Of a stretch of DNA of 23,092 nucleotides, positions 1 to 8,486 are shown piece by piece. The notes under the pieces were generated by a model. The model was given only the letters and a program-made list of their open reading frames with translations, made no database searches and was not told the origin of the DNA. The stretch is from JBFLYO01 sp040756745. Lineage in GTDB: Bacteria; Bacteroidota; Ignavibacteria; UBA10030; UBA6906. Location of the stretch: contig JBFLYO010000044.1 in assembly GCA_040756745.1 (NCBI GenBank), positions 1-23,092 of the forward strand, in the 5' to 3' direction. A program made the translations under genes and the position numbers. Every line of letters begins with the position of its first letter. Positions within the stretch are counted from its first letter, which is position 1.

Positions 1-857
1 ACGCCAGTGTTCTCCAGCCCGATGTCGTCGCAGTTCGGCACCCTGCCCACCGACACCAACACCCGATCGTAGAGCTCTTCCTTCTGCTCGCCGCCGGTCT
101 CCAGCTGCACCTTGATCTGCTTCCCCGCAGTCGCCATCTTCACCACCTTCGTCTTGACACGGATCTCCCGGAAGATGCGTTCTGCGCGTCGCGCAACCGG
201 ACGGGCGAGGTCGATGTCCGCGCCTGTGAGGATATTGTCCAGCACCTCCACGACGGTGACCGTGCTCCCCAGCGTCGCGTACACGGTGCCGAGTTCCATG
301 CCGATGTATCCACCGCCCACCACGAGCAGCGTGGGGGGGATTTCTTCGATCTCCAGCGCCTCGGTCGATGTCATGACGCGCGGATTGCCAAGGTCGAACG
401 CCGCCGGCATCGCCGCTTTGGATCCGACCGCGATGATCGCCGTGTCGAAGGCAACGAACTTCTGCCCCTCCGCTGTCTCCACACGGAGCGTTCCTGAGTT
501 TTCGAAGTATCCTCTCCCCTGCATCACTTCGACGTTGCGGCGCTGCGCCAGCCCGCTGATCCCTCCCCCGAGCTTGTCCAGTATGGAGTCCTTCCACGAG
601 CGCATCTGGAAGAGGTCGATCCGCGGCTTCTCAAAATGAATCCCTCTGAATCCCGAATCTTTGGCCTCCGCAATGAGTCTTGCGGCATGGAGAAGGGCCT
701 TCGAGGGGATGCATCCTTCATTCATGCACACGCCGCCGAGCCGCTTTTCCTGCTCAACGAGAACCACCTTTTTTCCCTTGTCGGCAGCATAAAACGCGGC
801 CGCGTAGCCCCCGGGCCCCGCTCCCAGCACGACCATGTCCGTTTTCGTAGACTTCAT
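1..857 (-). CDS. lpdA: Dihydrolipoyl dehydrogenase (E3), partial, N-terminal 285 residues
   Basis: FAD-dependent E3 of the 2-oxo acid dehydrogenase complexes, which reoxidises the dihydrolipoyl arm of E2 and passes electrons to NAD+. The reading frame starts at ATG (855-857) and runs off the left edge, so the C-terminal dimer domain is not visible. Residues 9-20 carry the FAD-binding glycine motif VLGAGPGGYAAA. The redox disulfide lies in GGVCMNEGCIPSK (Cys44 and Cys49). A second Rossmann motif, VVGGGYIGMELG, marks the NAD domain. It is the third gene of aceE-aceF-lpdA, 50 nt after aceF, which supports assignment to the pyruvate complex. The upstream sequence has only a distant GGGAGA as possible ribosome-binding site. 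Family identity is very sure; the preferred complex is inferred from context. Confidence 0.96.
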   Translation of the reverse strand, partial: MKSTKTDMVVLGAGPGGYAAAFYAADKGKKVVLVEQEKRLGGVCMNEGCIPSKALLHAARLIAEAKDSGFRGIHFEKPRIDLFQMRSWKDSILDKLGGGISGLAQRRNVEVMQGRGYFENSGTLRVETAEGQKFVAFDTAIIAVGSKAAMPAAFDLGNPRVMTSTEALEIEEIPPTLLVVGGGYIGMELGTVYATLGSTVTVVEVLDNILTGADIDLARPVARRAERIFREIRVKTKVVKMATAGKQIKVQLETGGEQKEELYDRVLVSVGRVPNCDDIGLENTG

Positions 858-907
858 GTTCACGCGCGTTCTCCCGATTGGTATCCTGGTTTGTCTGCCG
901 GTGCGGC

Positions 908-2233
908 TCAGATCTTCACATCGGCGTCGGTGATCGCACCGAACGCCTGGACTAGATCCACCATGAATCGCGCCGCGTCCGCCCCGTCAATCACCCGGTG
1001 ATCGTACGAAAGGGCGAGCGGGAGCATGGTCCGGTGGACCACGCGCTCTTTCTGCACGACAGCCTTCACCGCCCCCCGGCCGATCCCCAGAATTGCCACT
1101 TCCGGCGTGTTGATGATGGGAGTGAAATGCCCGCTCCCGATCCCGCCCTGGTTCGAGATCGTGAAGGTTCCGCCCTGCATTTCCTCGAGCGCAAGCTTGC
1201 GGTCGCGAGTGCGCTGCGCGAGCGTGTTCATCTCGACCGAGAGCTCGAGCGTGCTCTTCTTGTCGGCATCCCGCAGCACCGGCACGATGAGCCCCTGTTC
1301 AGTGTCCACCGCGACCCCGATGTGGTAATACTCCTTATACACGATCTCTCCCGCCGCCTCATCCATGCTGGCATTGAAGATCGGGTGCTTTTTCAGCGTC
1401 GCAATCACTGCCTTCAGAGCAAATGAGGTCATTGTGAGATGACCCCCCTTGGCTTCGTACTTCGACGCATATTTCTTCCGGAGTTCCATCAGCTTCGTAA
1501 CGTCCACCTCGTCGAACTGCGTGATGTGCGGAACCGTTGTCCACGACTCCACCATCTTTGCGCTGATGGCTTTGCGGAGCTGGGACAGTTTCTTCGACGA
1601 AACGTTCCCCCACTTGGCAAAGTCAATCCGCGGCGGGGTGGGTTTGGCGGCTGCAGCGGCGGGAGCCGACCTCGGTGCCAGCGCGGCCTGCTGGAGTCTC
1701 TGCACGAACGTCCGGAGGTCGGCCATGACGATCCTCCCCCCGCGTTCGCTGCCGGGGACACGGTGCAGGTCGATCCCCAGCTCGCGGGCGATCTTGCGAA
1801 GGGACGGAGAGGCGGGAGGAGGAACTCCGGCCGGATGGACGATCGGAAACTCCGCGGCACCAAACGGCCCCCATACCGCGGGAGGAGGCACGGCAGCAGG
1901 GCGTTCCGGCTCAACGGCAATTGCCGCCGCCCCGGGTTCTCCCTCCTTGACGCGCACATCGATCATCGGCTTGCCGGGTGCGGGTGTCGGTGTCGGCGCG
2001 CCATCTTCGGCAAGTGAGAGGATCAGCGCTCCAACCTTGATCTCGTCCCCCTCTTTCACAAAAATCTTTCCGACGGTACCGGCAGCGGGGGCGGGGATCG
2101 TTGCCACAGCTTTCTCACTCTCCAGCTCGAGCACCGGCTGGTCTTTCCTGACCTGGTCCCCTTCTTTGACAAAGATCGTGGCGATGACGCCGGATTCGGC
2201 CCCTTCGCCGAGGCGGGGAAGTCGTACATCCAT
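908..2233 (-). CDS. aceF: Dihydrolipoyllysine-residue acetyltransferase, pyruvate dehydrogenase E2
   Basis: E2 core of the pyruvate dehydrogenase complex; it transfers the acetyl group from the lipoyl arm to CoA. The 441 residues show one lipoyl domain (about 1-75, lipoylated Lys41 in ELESEKAVAT), a Pro/Ala-rich linker, a peripheral subunit-binding domain (about 142-178, SLRKIARELGIDL), a second Ala/Pro linker, and the catalytic domain (about 205-441). The active-site motif YDHRVIDG gives His412 and Asp416. There is a single lipoyl domain, whereas E. coli AceF has three. The ATG is preceded by AAGGAG at 7 nt spacing. It lies 32 nt after aceE and 50 nt before lpdA. The neighbouring lipoate ligase is the likely source of its cofactor. 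Confidence 0.96.
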   Translation of the reverse strand: MDVRLPRLGEGAESGVIATIFVKEGDQVRKDQPVLELESEKAVATIPAPAAGTVGKIFVKEGDEIKVGALILSLAEDGAPTPTPAPGKPMIDVRVKEGEPGAAAIAVEPERPAAVPPPAVWGPFGAAEFPIVHPAGVPPPASPSLRKIARELGIDLHRVPGSERGGRIVMADLRTFVQRLQQAALAPRSAPAAAAAKPTPPRIDFAKWGNVSSKKLSQLRKAISAKMVESWTTVPHITQFDEVDVTKLMELRKKYASKYEAKGGHLTMTSFALKAVIATLKKHPIFNASMDEAAGEIVYKEYYHIGVAVDTEQGLIVPVLRDADKKSTLELSVEMNTLAQRTRDRKLALEEMQGGTFTISNQGGIGSGHFTPIINTPEVAILGIGRGAVKAVVQKERVVHRTMLPLALSYDHRVIDGADAARFMVDLVQAFGAITDADVKI

Positions 2234-2265
2234 TGATGATCTCCTTGTGCGTAATGCGGAGGCCG

Positions 2266-4959
2266 TCAGACGAGCTGCGGGAACGGCTTCTCCGGGTCTA
2301 TGCCGAGGTCCTTGATCGCCTGCGCCACGGTCGTTGCGGGGATTTCCCCTTCCTGCGCAAGGGCGTAGAGCGTTGCCACCGCTGTTGTCTCGGCATCGAT
2401 TTCGAAAAACCGCCTGAGCACCGGGCGCGTATCGCTCCTGCCGAAGCCGTCGGTACCGAGCGTCATCAGCCCGCCGGGCACCCAGGGCGCGATCTGGTCC
2501 GGAACAATTTTCATGTAGTCCGAAACCGCCACGAACACACCCTCTTCATGTTCGAGGACTCGTTCGAGATAGGACATCCGCGGCGTCTCGGTCGGGTGGA
2601 GCATGTTCCAGCGACGAACGCTGAGGGCCTCGTTGCGCAGCAATTTGTAGCTCGTTGCGCTCCAGACGTCTGCCGAGACGCCGTACCGTTCTCCCAGGAT
2701 CTCCTGCGCGCGGAGTGCCTGCCGGAGGATCGGTCCGCTCCCGAAGATCTGTGCCCGGTGCTTTCCGCCCGGAGCGCCGGGCCTGAATTTGTACAACCCC
2801 TTGATCACCCCTTCCGCCGCGCCGGCCGGCATGGAAGGCATCGTGTAGTTTTCGTTGTACAGCGTGATATAATAGAAGAGGTCTTCCCCTTCTCTGTACA
2901 TCCTCCGGAGGCCGTCCTGGATGATGATGGCAACCTCGTACGCAAATGCGGGATCGTACGTCGCAAGGTTCGGGACCGCACTGGCAAGAATGTGGCTGTG
3001 GCCATCCTCGTGTTGCAGCCCTTCGCCGTTCAGCGTGGTCCGCCCGGCCGTAGCGCCGAGCATAAATCCCTTCGCCCTGCTGTCGCCCGCCGCCCACGCC
3101 AGGTCGCCAACCCGCTGAAACCCGAACATAGAGTAGTAAATGTAGAACGGGACCATCGGGATGCGGTGAGTTGCGTACGACGTTGCGGCGGCAATGAACG
3201 ATGACATCGCTCCCGCCTCGGTGATCCCTTCCTCGAGGATCTGCCCCTCCTTCGACTCGTGGTAGTAAAGCAGCGACTCGCTGTCCACCGGCTCGTAGAG
3301 CTGCCCTCCCGGAGAGTAGATGCCGATCTCCCGGAAGAGCGGGTCCATGCCAAACGTGCGCGCCTCATCCGGGATGATCGGGACGATTCTCTTTGCAATG
3401 CTTTTGTTCCTGAGGAGCATGCCGAGCAGCCGGACGAACGCCATGGTGGTCGAGACTTCGAAGCGCTCGGATCCTTTCAGGAATTCCGCAAACGCCTCCA
3501 GCGGCGGTGTATCGAGCCGTTCGGTGCTGACGCGCCGTGCAGGCAGGCAGCCGCCGAGCGATTTGCGGCGATCCTGGAGATATCGCGCCTCCTCGCTTTC
3601 TGCGGGCGGGCGGTAAAACGGAGTGTCTGCAACCTCCTCATCGTTGATCGGAATGCCGAACCTCGTTCGGAACTCCCTCAGCTCTTTCTCGTTCAGCTTC
3701 TTCTGCTGGTGGGTGACGTTCCGGCCTTCGCCGGCTTCGCCGAGACCGTACCCTTTGACCGTCTTGGCCAGGATGACCGTCGGCTGCCCGCGGTGCTCGG
3801 TGGCCGCCTTGTAGGCGGCATAGACCTTGCGGGGATCGTGGCCGCCGCGCAGCAGCTTTCGGATCTGCTCGTCGGTCAGGTGATTCACCATCTCGAACAG
3901 TTCGGGGTACTTCCCAAAGAAATGCCTCCGTGTGTAGCTGCCCGGTTCCACCGTGTACTTCTGATAATCGCCGTCCACGACCTCTTCCATCCGTTTCAAG
4001 AGCAGGCCTTTCGTATCGGCGGCGAGCAGAGGATCCCAGTCGGACCCCCAGATCACCTTAATGACGTTCCAGCCCGCGCCCCGGAAAGCCGCTTCGAGTT
4101 CCTGGATGATCTTCCCATTCCCCCGTACCGGCCCGTCGAGGCGCTGCAGGTTGCAGTTGACCACCCAGACCAGGTTGTCCAGCTTCTCCCGTGAGGCCAG
4201 TGTGAGGGCGCCGAGCGTTTCGGGCTCATCGGTCTCGCCGTCGCCGACGAATGCCCAGACCCTCGGCTCCTCCCTGAGGAACCCGCGTGCCACGAGGTAG
4301 CGGTTGAACCTCGCCTGGTAGATCGAGCTGATGGGGCCGAGGCCCATCGAGACCGTCGGGAACTGCCAGAACTCGGGCATCAGGTAGGGGTGAGGATAGG
4401 ACGAGAGCCCGCCACCGGGTTGCAGCTCTCTTCGGAAATTGTGGAGAAGGGCGGGGTCAAGACGCCCCTCAAGGAATGCGCGCGCATACATTCCGGGGGC
4501 CGCGTGTCCCTGGAAGAACACCATGTCCGCCGGATGGTCCCCATCGCCGCCACGGAAGAAGTGATTGAACCCCACTTCATAGAGCGTCGCAGACGATGCA
4601 TACGTGGAGATGTGTCCGCCGATCCCGGCATAATTGCGGTTGGCTTTGACTACCATCGCCATCGCATTCCAGCGGATGTAGCTCTTGATCCGCCGTTCGA
4701 TCTCACGGTTGCCGGGATAGGGGGGCTCTTCTTCCGGCGGGATGGTGTTCAGGTACGGAGTCTGGACCAGCGGCGGGAGCGCCGCGCCCGATGCGCGGAG
4801 ACGTTCGTTCAGGTTCTCCAGTGCCTGGACGATCCTGGCCGGCTGCCTGTCTTTCAACACCGACTGCAGGATGAACTCGAGAGAGTCAAGCCACTGACTA
4901 TCCCCCTGTTCTCCGGCTCCTTGCGCCAGTGGGCCGCTTTGCGTATGTTTGGTTTCCAC
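2266..4959 (-). CDS. aceE: Pyruvate dehydrogenase E1 component, single-chain homodimeric type
   Basis: Thiamine diphosphate-dependent E1 that decarboxylates pyruvate and acetylates the lipoyl group of AceF, feeding acetyl-CoA to central metabolism. Its 897 residues match the usual AceE length (E. coli about 887). The ThDP/Mg motif is seen as GDGETDEP (239-246) followed by the NCNLQRLDGPV stretch (268 onward). The N-terminal YPGNREIERRIKSYIRWNAM and GGHISTYASSA segments are typical of AceE and distinguish it from the alpha/beta two-chain E1. The start is GTG at 4957-4959, with GAGGA just upstream (4963-4967); no in-frame ATG lies nearby. It is the first gene of aceE-aceF-lpdA and is divergent from the lipoate ligase gene. 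Confidence 0.97.
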   Translation of the reverse strand: METKHTQSGPLAQGAGEQGDSQWLDSLEFILQSVLKDRQPARIVQALENLNERLRASGAALPPLVQTPYLNTIPPEEEPPYPGNREIERRIKSYIRWNAMAMVVKANRNYAGIGGHISTYASSATLYEVGFNHFFRGGDGDHPADMVFFQGHAAPGMYARAFLEGRLDPALLHNFRRELQPGGGLSSYPHPYLMPEFWQFPTVSMGLGPISSIYQARFNRYLVARGFLREEPRVWAFVGDGETDEPETLGALTLASREKLDNLVWVVNCNLQRLDGPVRGNGKIIQELEAAFRGAGWNVIKVIWGSDWDPLLAADTKGLLLKRMEEVVDGDYQKYTVEPGSYTRRHFFGKYPELFEMVNHLTDEQIRKLLRGGHDPRKVYAAYKAATEHRGQPTVILAKTVKGYGLGEAGEGRNVTHQQKKLNEKELREFRTRFGIPINDEEVADTPFYRPPAESEEARYLQDRRKSLGGCLPARRVSTERLDTPPLEAFAEFLKGSERFEVSTTMAFVRLLGMLLRNKSIAKRIVPIIPDEARTFGMDPLFREIGIYSPGGQLYEPVDSESLLYYHESKEGQILEEGITEAGAMSSFIAAATSYATHRIPMVPFYIYYSMFGFQRVGDLAWAAGDSRAKGFMLGATAGRTTLNGEGLQHEDGHSHILASAVPNLATYDPAFAYEVAIIIQDGLRRMYREGEDLFYYITLYNENYTMPSMPAGAAEGVIKGLYKFRPGAPGGKHRAQIFGSGPILRQALRAQEILGERYGVSADVWSATSYKLLRNEALSVRRWNMLHPTETPRMSYLERVLEHEEGVFVAVSDYMKIVPDQIAPWVPGGLMTLGTDGFGRSDTRPVLRRFFEIDAETTAVATLYALAQEGEIPATTVAQAIKDLGIDPEKPFPQLV

Positions 4960-5009
4960 GATTCCTCATCCAATTATGCCGTCCGAGCGCGCGCATTTGC
5001 GCAACGCAT

Positions 5010-5038
5010 AATGTACGGTATTGCCCGTTGTCTATCAA
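5010..5038 (-). promoter_or_regulatory. Candidate sigma-70-like promoter of aceE-aceF-lpdA
   Basis: On the minus strand TTGATA (5033-5038) is followed after exactly 17 nt by TACATT (5010-5015). A start of transcription near 5003 would give a leader of about 45 nt before the GTG start of aceE. This rests on pattern only. The motif overlaps the proposed start of the divergent lipoate ligase gene. If the organism used the Bacteroidota-type consensus TAnnTTTG instead, this call would be wrong. Confidence 0.35.
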
Positions 5039-5783
5039 ACCCCTACTTGTCGATTTCCCTGCCTCAGATCCCGCGTCGCAACTTGCGTGCGACGAGGTGC
5101 TCCTCGCAGAGCGCGAACGCAACGGGGGAGACGCGGTGCTGCGTTTCTGGGAGCCGACGAGCGCTTTCGTTGTGCTCGGTTACACTTGCGATGTCGCCCG
5201 TGAAGTCCGCATCGACGCTTGCAGAGCCCGCAGGATCCCTCTCTTCCGCCGTACCACCGGCGGGGGTGCCGTCGTCCAGGCACCGGGATGCCTGAACTTT
5301 TCGCTCATCGTTCCCATCAACTCGATGCCGGACTTCGCGACCGCGGGAGGGACAAGTGCGTTCATCATGCGCAAGAGTGCAGAGGCGTTACAGCAACTCA
5401 CGCCTGCACACATTACGCTGAGCGGCTTCAGCGATCTGACCGTCGGGACGCGCAAATGTGCCGGGAGTGCACAACGGCGACTCCAACGCTTCCTCCTCTT
5501 TCACGGAAGCATTCTTCTCGGCCTTCCGCTTCTCCTCGTGGAGGAATTGCTCCCGCTGCCTTCGCGACAGCCCGCGTACCGCAAGGGAAGAGCTCACTCC
5601 GACTTTCTGCTCAACCTCGATCTTGCTGCCGGAGCTGTGAGGGAGGCGTTGCAGCAGGCATGGGAGATCGACCGCTCAGCGTTGCCGTATGCGTCGGAGA
5701 AAATCCGGCGCCTCGCGCTCGACCGATACAGGAGCGATGCCTGGACATGGAACAGAACAGCCCCCGCACCCCACGGAGGCTGA
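5028..5783 (+). CDS. Lipoate-protein ligase family protein (single-domain LplA-like)
   Basis: Cofactor transferase of the biotin/lipoate ligase fold, expected to attach a lipoyl or octanoyl group to lipoyl domains such as Lys41 of the adjacent AceF. Family motifs are clear: RRTTGGGAV (74-82), PGCLNFSL (87-94), the conserved lysine motif TRKCAGSAQRR (Lys143), FHGSILL (158-164) and a HSDFLLNL tail. At 251 residues it lacks the accessory C-terminal domain of E. coli LplA. No catalytic Cys appears at the LipM position before the lysine motif, which favours a ligase over an octanoyltransferase, though weakly. The start is uncertain: the frame has no ATG before residue 100. TTG at 5028 is chosen because homology begins right after it; a GTG at 4929 would overlap aceE by 31 nt and add non-homologous residues. 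No good ribosome-binding site is seen. Confidence 0.88.
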   Translation: MSIKPLLVDFPASDPASQLACDEVLLAERERNGGDAVLRFWEPTSAFVVLGYTCDVAREVRIDACRARRIPLFRRTTGGGAVVQAPGCLNFSLIVPINSMPDFATAGGTSAFIMRKSAEALQQLTPAHITLSGFSDLTVGTRKCAGSAQRRLQRFLLFHGSILLGLPLLLVEELLPLPSRQPAYRKGRAHSDFLLNLDLAAGAVREALQQAWEIDRSALPYASEKIRRLALDRYRSDAWTWNRTAPAPHGG

Positions 5784-5794
5784 ACACCGGCGAT

Positions 5795-5888
5795 GAGAGC
5801 GGTCTTCTGTAAGAACACGCGCAGCAGCCCAAAAATTCTCCGCCGCGCAATTGGCACGCTACCTCAGGATATCCTGTGCGCTCTCGTC
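5795..5888. repeat. Inverted repeat spanning the convergent lplA-batE gap, with a central 12-bp palindrome
   Basis: GAGAGCG (5795-5801) pairs with CGCTCTC (5879-5885); allowing one G-T pair the arms extend to 5792 and 5888. Just inside the right arm lies the perfect palindrome CAGGATATCCTG (5865-5876). There is no T-run on either strand, so a classical intrinsic terminator is not supported. Position between two converging genes fits a shared transcription end, but the arms are 77 nt apart and may be chance. Nothing else is seen in this 103-nt gap. Confidence 0.3.
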
Positions 5889-6648
5889 AGATAATCTCCC
5901 CCGCTCCGGACTCCATCCAACCCACCTTCCCGTCTGCGAGCCTGATTTTGACCCAGGTGCTGAACCGGTCAATGATCTGCACCTTGACCCCGCCGTGGAT
6001 GACGAAGGCGTCGGAACTTTTTGGGTCGGGAGAGTTCTTCACGGTTACCACGCGGTCCAGAATGATCGCCAGGTCGGCGCGGCTCACGTCACCCACCTTG
6101 TCGAAAAAGGATGCGAGGAAGAGCAGAAATATGAATGCCGCGCCTGCGGTGATCAGTGCAACGGTCTTCCGCAGCGCATGCGTCCGGGCGAGCAGAACCA
6201 CGGCGACCCCCGCGATCACGGCGACGAACCATCCGTAGGTCACGATGGTCAGTCCCCGGAGTGAAAGCCAGTTCTTGAATGCGTCCCAGTGCTCCCAGAT
6301 GAACAGCCGCGGTGTTGGCTCGATCCGGTCGGTAATCATCAGATTGGCGAGCTGCAGGTTGTGCCGGAGGTCGTCGTCCGCCGGAAGCAGCCGTAGGGCC
6401 CGTTCATAACACAGGATCGCGCGCGGGATGTCCCCGGTGCGGTACCACGCATTCCCCAGATTGTACAGGAGCTCGCCGCTGACGTATCCGCTGTTGACCA
6501 CCTTTTGGTACGCGTCGCGGGCCTCCGCGATCTTCCCCTGCTGATACAGTTGATTTCCCTGCGCAACGAGCTCGTCGGGCGATTGGGCGGCCAGAAGGGA
6601 GGGGAGGAACGCGCACAGCGCGGCGAGAACCATCAGTCGCGCGATCAC
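5887..6648 (-). CDS. batE: BatE-like protein: TPR repeats, two membrane segments, SH3-like domain
   Basis: Last gene of the Bat (Bacteroides aerotolerance) cluster; the family is membrane-associated and its molecular role is unproven. The 253-residue product has a signal peptide (about 1-21), TPR-type repeats (about 24-100, LYNLGNAWYRTGDIPRAI), two membrane helices (about 132-153 and 162-182) and a C-terminal SH3-like domain (about 190-253, ending VKIRLADGKVGWM). This order is characteristic of BatE. It starts with GTG, and its start overlaps the stop of batD in a GTGA (6645-6648), so translation is probably coupled. Confidence 0.87.
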   Translation of the reverse strand: MIARLMVLAALCAFLPSLLAAQSPDELVAQGNQLYQQGKIAEARDAYQKVVNSGYVSGELLYNLGNAWYRTGDIPRAILCYERALRLLPADDDLRHNLQLANLMITDRIEPTPRLFIWEHWDAFKNWLSLRGLTIVTYGWFVAVIAGVAVVLLARTHALRKTVALITAGAAFIFLLFLASFFDKVGDVSRADLAIILDRVVTVKNSPDPKSSDAFVIHGGVKVQIIDRFSTWVKIRLADGKVGWMESGAGEII

Positions 6649-8477
6649 TTCAGTGTCCGTTCGAGTTCCACGATGATGCGCCGGGCTTCGTCATACGTTT
6701 TCTGCATCGCGCCAACCTCGAGGCTCGTCGGGGCGAATCGTGCCATGTCGCACGTTTGGAGTATTCCCGTGAGCGCATCGGTCAGCGCCGGGTCGGCCTC
6801 ACGCGCGGCAAGCTCCGCGGCGGCCCCCTCTACCGAAAACGCGGACTGCGGGATGTCCAGCTTGTCTCCAACGTATCTCCAGAGCGCCCTCGATACTTCG
6901 CCGTAGAAGCGCAGGCGCTGGTTCGCGGCGGGGTTCCCCCCCTTTTCTTTGAGCAGGTATTCGGCCTGTTTCAAGCCTTTTCGTGCGATTTTCATTGCCT
7001 TCCGGTTACGGTAGCCCGCCTGATCGAGCATGACGGCCTGCCGCTGCCGGGTGTATACGAAGGCGCCGGCCAGGCCGGCAAGCGGGAGCAGAACCATCAC
7101 GAGAAAGATGCCGCTCGCATGCAGTGCCTCCCCACGACGGGAGAGACCGGCGTCAGCAAGCTTGATGAAGCGGATGTCCTGGCTTAGAAGACGGACGTCC
7201 TCCCGGTTGCCACCGGCGATGAGCGGCGCCGCAGGAGCCGTCCCCTGCTCCACGTTCAGCTCGATCTGCGGGGACCGCAGGCGCACATACTCACGCTTGC
7301 GGGGGTCGAAGAACGCAAACGTCACCGGCTTGATGACCTTCACCCCCGGGTAGCGGGGGATGAGGAGATATTCAAATGTCTTGCTCCCCGAGACTCTTTC
7401 GCCTGCACGGTCGATGCTCTCAGCAACCTTTGGCGAGTATTGTTCGAAATCGGGAGGCAGCTCCACGCTGGGTGACTCGATCAACTTGATATTCCCGTTG
7501 CCGGACACCGTGACCTTGAGACTCACCGGCTCGTTGGTGCGCGTGGTGCGCTTGTCGACCGTGGTGCTCATGGCAAACTGCCCGACCGCTCCCTTGAATT
7601 CGGCGGGGGGATCGGGCGGGAGGGGATCGACCTTGATCTTCAGCGGCTCGCTCTTCACCGTGTAGTTCACTGCACGACCGAAGGGGTCGCGGAAAAAGGA
7701 GTCGAACGGGTCCAGCGACCGCCGGTCCTGTACCTGCACGGTCGTCTGCACTTCCATCGGACTGATCTCCAGCGTGCCAGACTGCGTGGGAAAGAGTGCC
7801 ACCCGCTTGATCACGCCTACCCGGTACTGCTTCGCATTGACGGTCTCTGTTGTCAGGGAGATGTTTTTCGGCGTTTCGACATCCTCCCCCCAGAAGCCCG
7901 TCATGTTCGGGTTCTTATCCACCGCATAGTTGTTGATCGACACCCGGGTGTAGAGTTTGAACACCAGGTTGATCTGCTCACCCTGCATGACGTGCGTCCG
8001 GTCTACGGAGGCCTTGAGGAAGAGATTGTCCCCGATCTGCACGCTCGCATCGTCGGCAGCGGCGGACTGTCGCTGGCGCTGCTGCGACGTGCCCTGCACG
8101 ACCTCGAGCGCAATCGGCGGAGATGCGTATCGTTTCCCACCGACGTCGATCGACGCGCTGCCGATGGTGAATTTGCCCGTCTCCTTCGGCTGCAGGATAT
8201 AACTGTAGGTCACGGAGGAGGACACCGCTCCGTTGATGATCTGCACGCTCGATGATTCATTCGGGCCCGCCATGATCCTGAACTTCCCAAGATCGGGAAG
8301 CTTCAGATCCTTTCCTCCCCCCATGCCTGCATTCGAGAGAGTGAACGCGAGCGTGAACTGTTCTCCCACTCCCACCGGGTTGCGGTCGACGCTGGCATCG
8401 AGGGCCACCCCTTGGCCGCGGGCGGCAGCGAGCGCACCGAGCATGATGACGACGATACCGATCCACCGACGTGCCAT
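6645..8477 (-). CDS. batD: BatD family protein, secreted/membrane-anchored
   Basis: BatD-type protein of the aerotolerance cluster, probably anchored in the inner membrane with a large periplasmic part; exact function is unknown. The 610 residues begin with a signal peptide (about 1-22, ending in ARG-QG), followed by several beta-rich Ig-like segments typical of the family, for example the opening VALDASVDRNPVGVGEQFTL. A transmembrane helix lies at about 456-475, and a soluble helical C-terminal region (about 480-610) would be cytoplasmic. A QQRQRQ patch sits near residue 130. It begins 9 nt after the batC stop and overlaps batE. Confidence 0.92.
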   Translation of the reverse strand: MARRWIGIVVIMLGALAAARGQGVALDASVDRNPVGVGEQFTLAFTLSNAGMGGGKDLKLPDLGKFRIMAGPNESSSVQIINGAVSSSVTYSYILQPKETGKFTIGSASIDVGGKRYASPPIALEVVQGTSQQRQRQSAAADDASVQIGDNLFLKASVDRTHVMQGEQINLVFKLYTRVSINNYAVDKNPNMTGFWGEDVETPKNISLTTETVNAKQYRVGVIKRVALFPTQSGTLEISPMEVQTTVQVQDRRSLDPFDSFFRDPFGRAVNYTVKSEPLKIKVDPLPPDPPAEFKGAVGQFAMSTTVDKRTTRTNEPVSLKVTVSGNGNIKLIESPSVELPPDFEQYSPKVAESIDRAGERVSGSKTFEYLLIPRYPGVKVIKPVTFAFFDPRKREYVRLRSPQIELNVEQGTAPAAPLIAGGNREDVRLLSQDIRFIKLADAGLSRRGEALHASGIFLVMVLLPLAGLAGAFVYTRQRQAVMLDQAGYRNRKAMKIARKGLKQAEYLLKEKGGNPAANQRLRFYGEVSRALWRYVGDKLDIPQSAFSVEGAAAELAAREADPALTDALTGILQTCDMARFAPTSLEVGAMQKTYDEARRIIVELERTLK

Positions 8478-8486
8478 TCTTCCGTC

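Noticed and set aside
112..1001. Plus-strand open frames over lpdA and aceF
   Set aside because: They are antisense shadows of clear minus-strand genes in GC-rich DNA; their products show no family motif.
4929..5027. N-terminal extension of the lipoate ligase from GTG 4929
   Set aside because: It would overlap the aceE start and the added residues do not resemble the family; TTG 5028 is closer to the homologous N-terminus.
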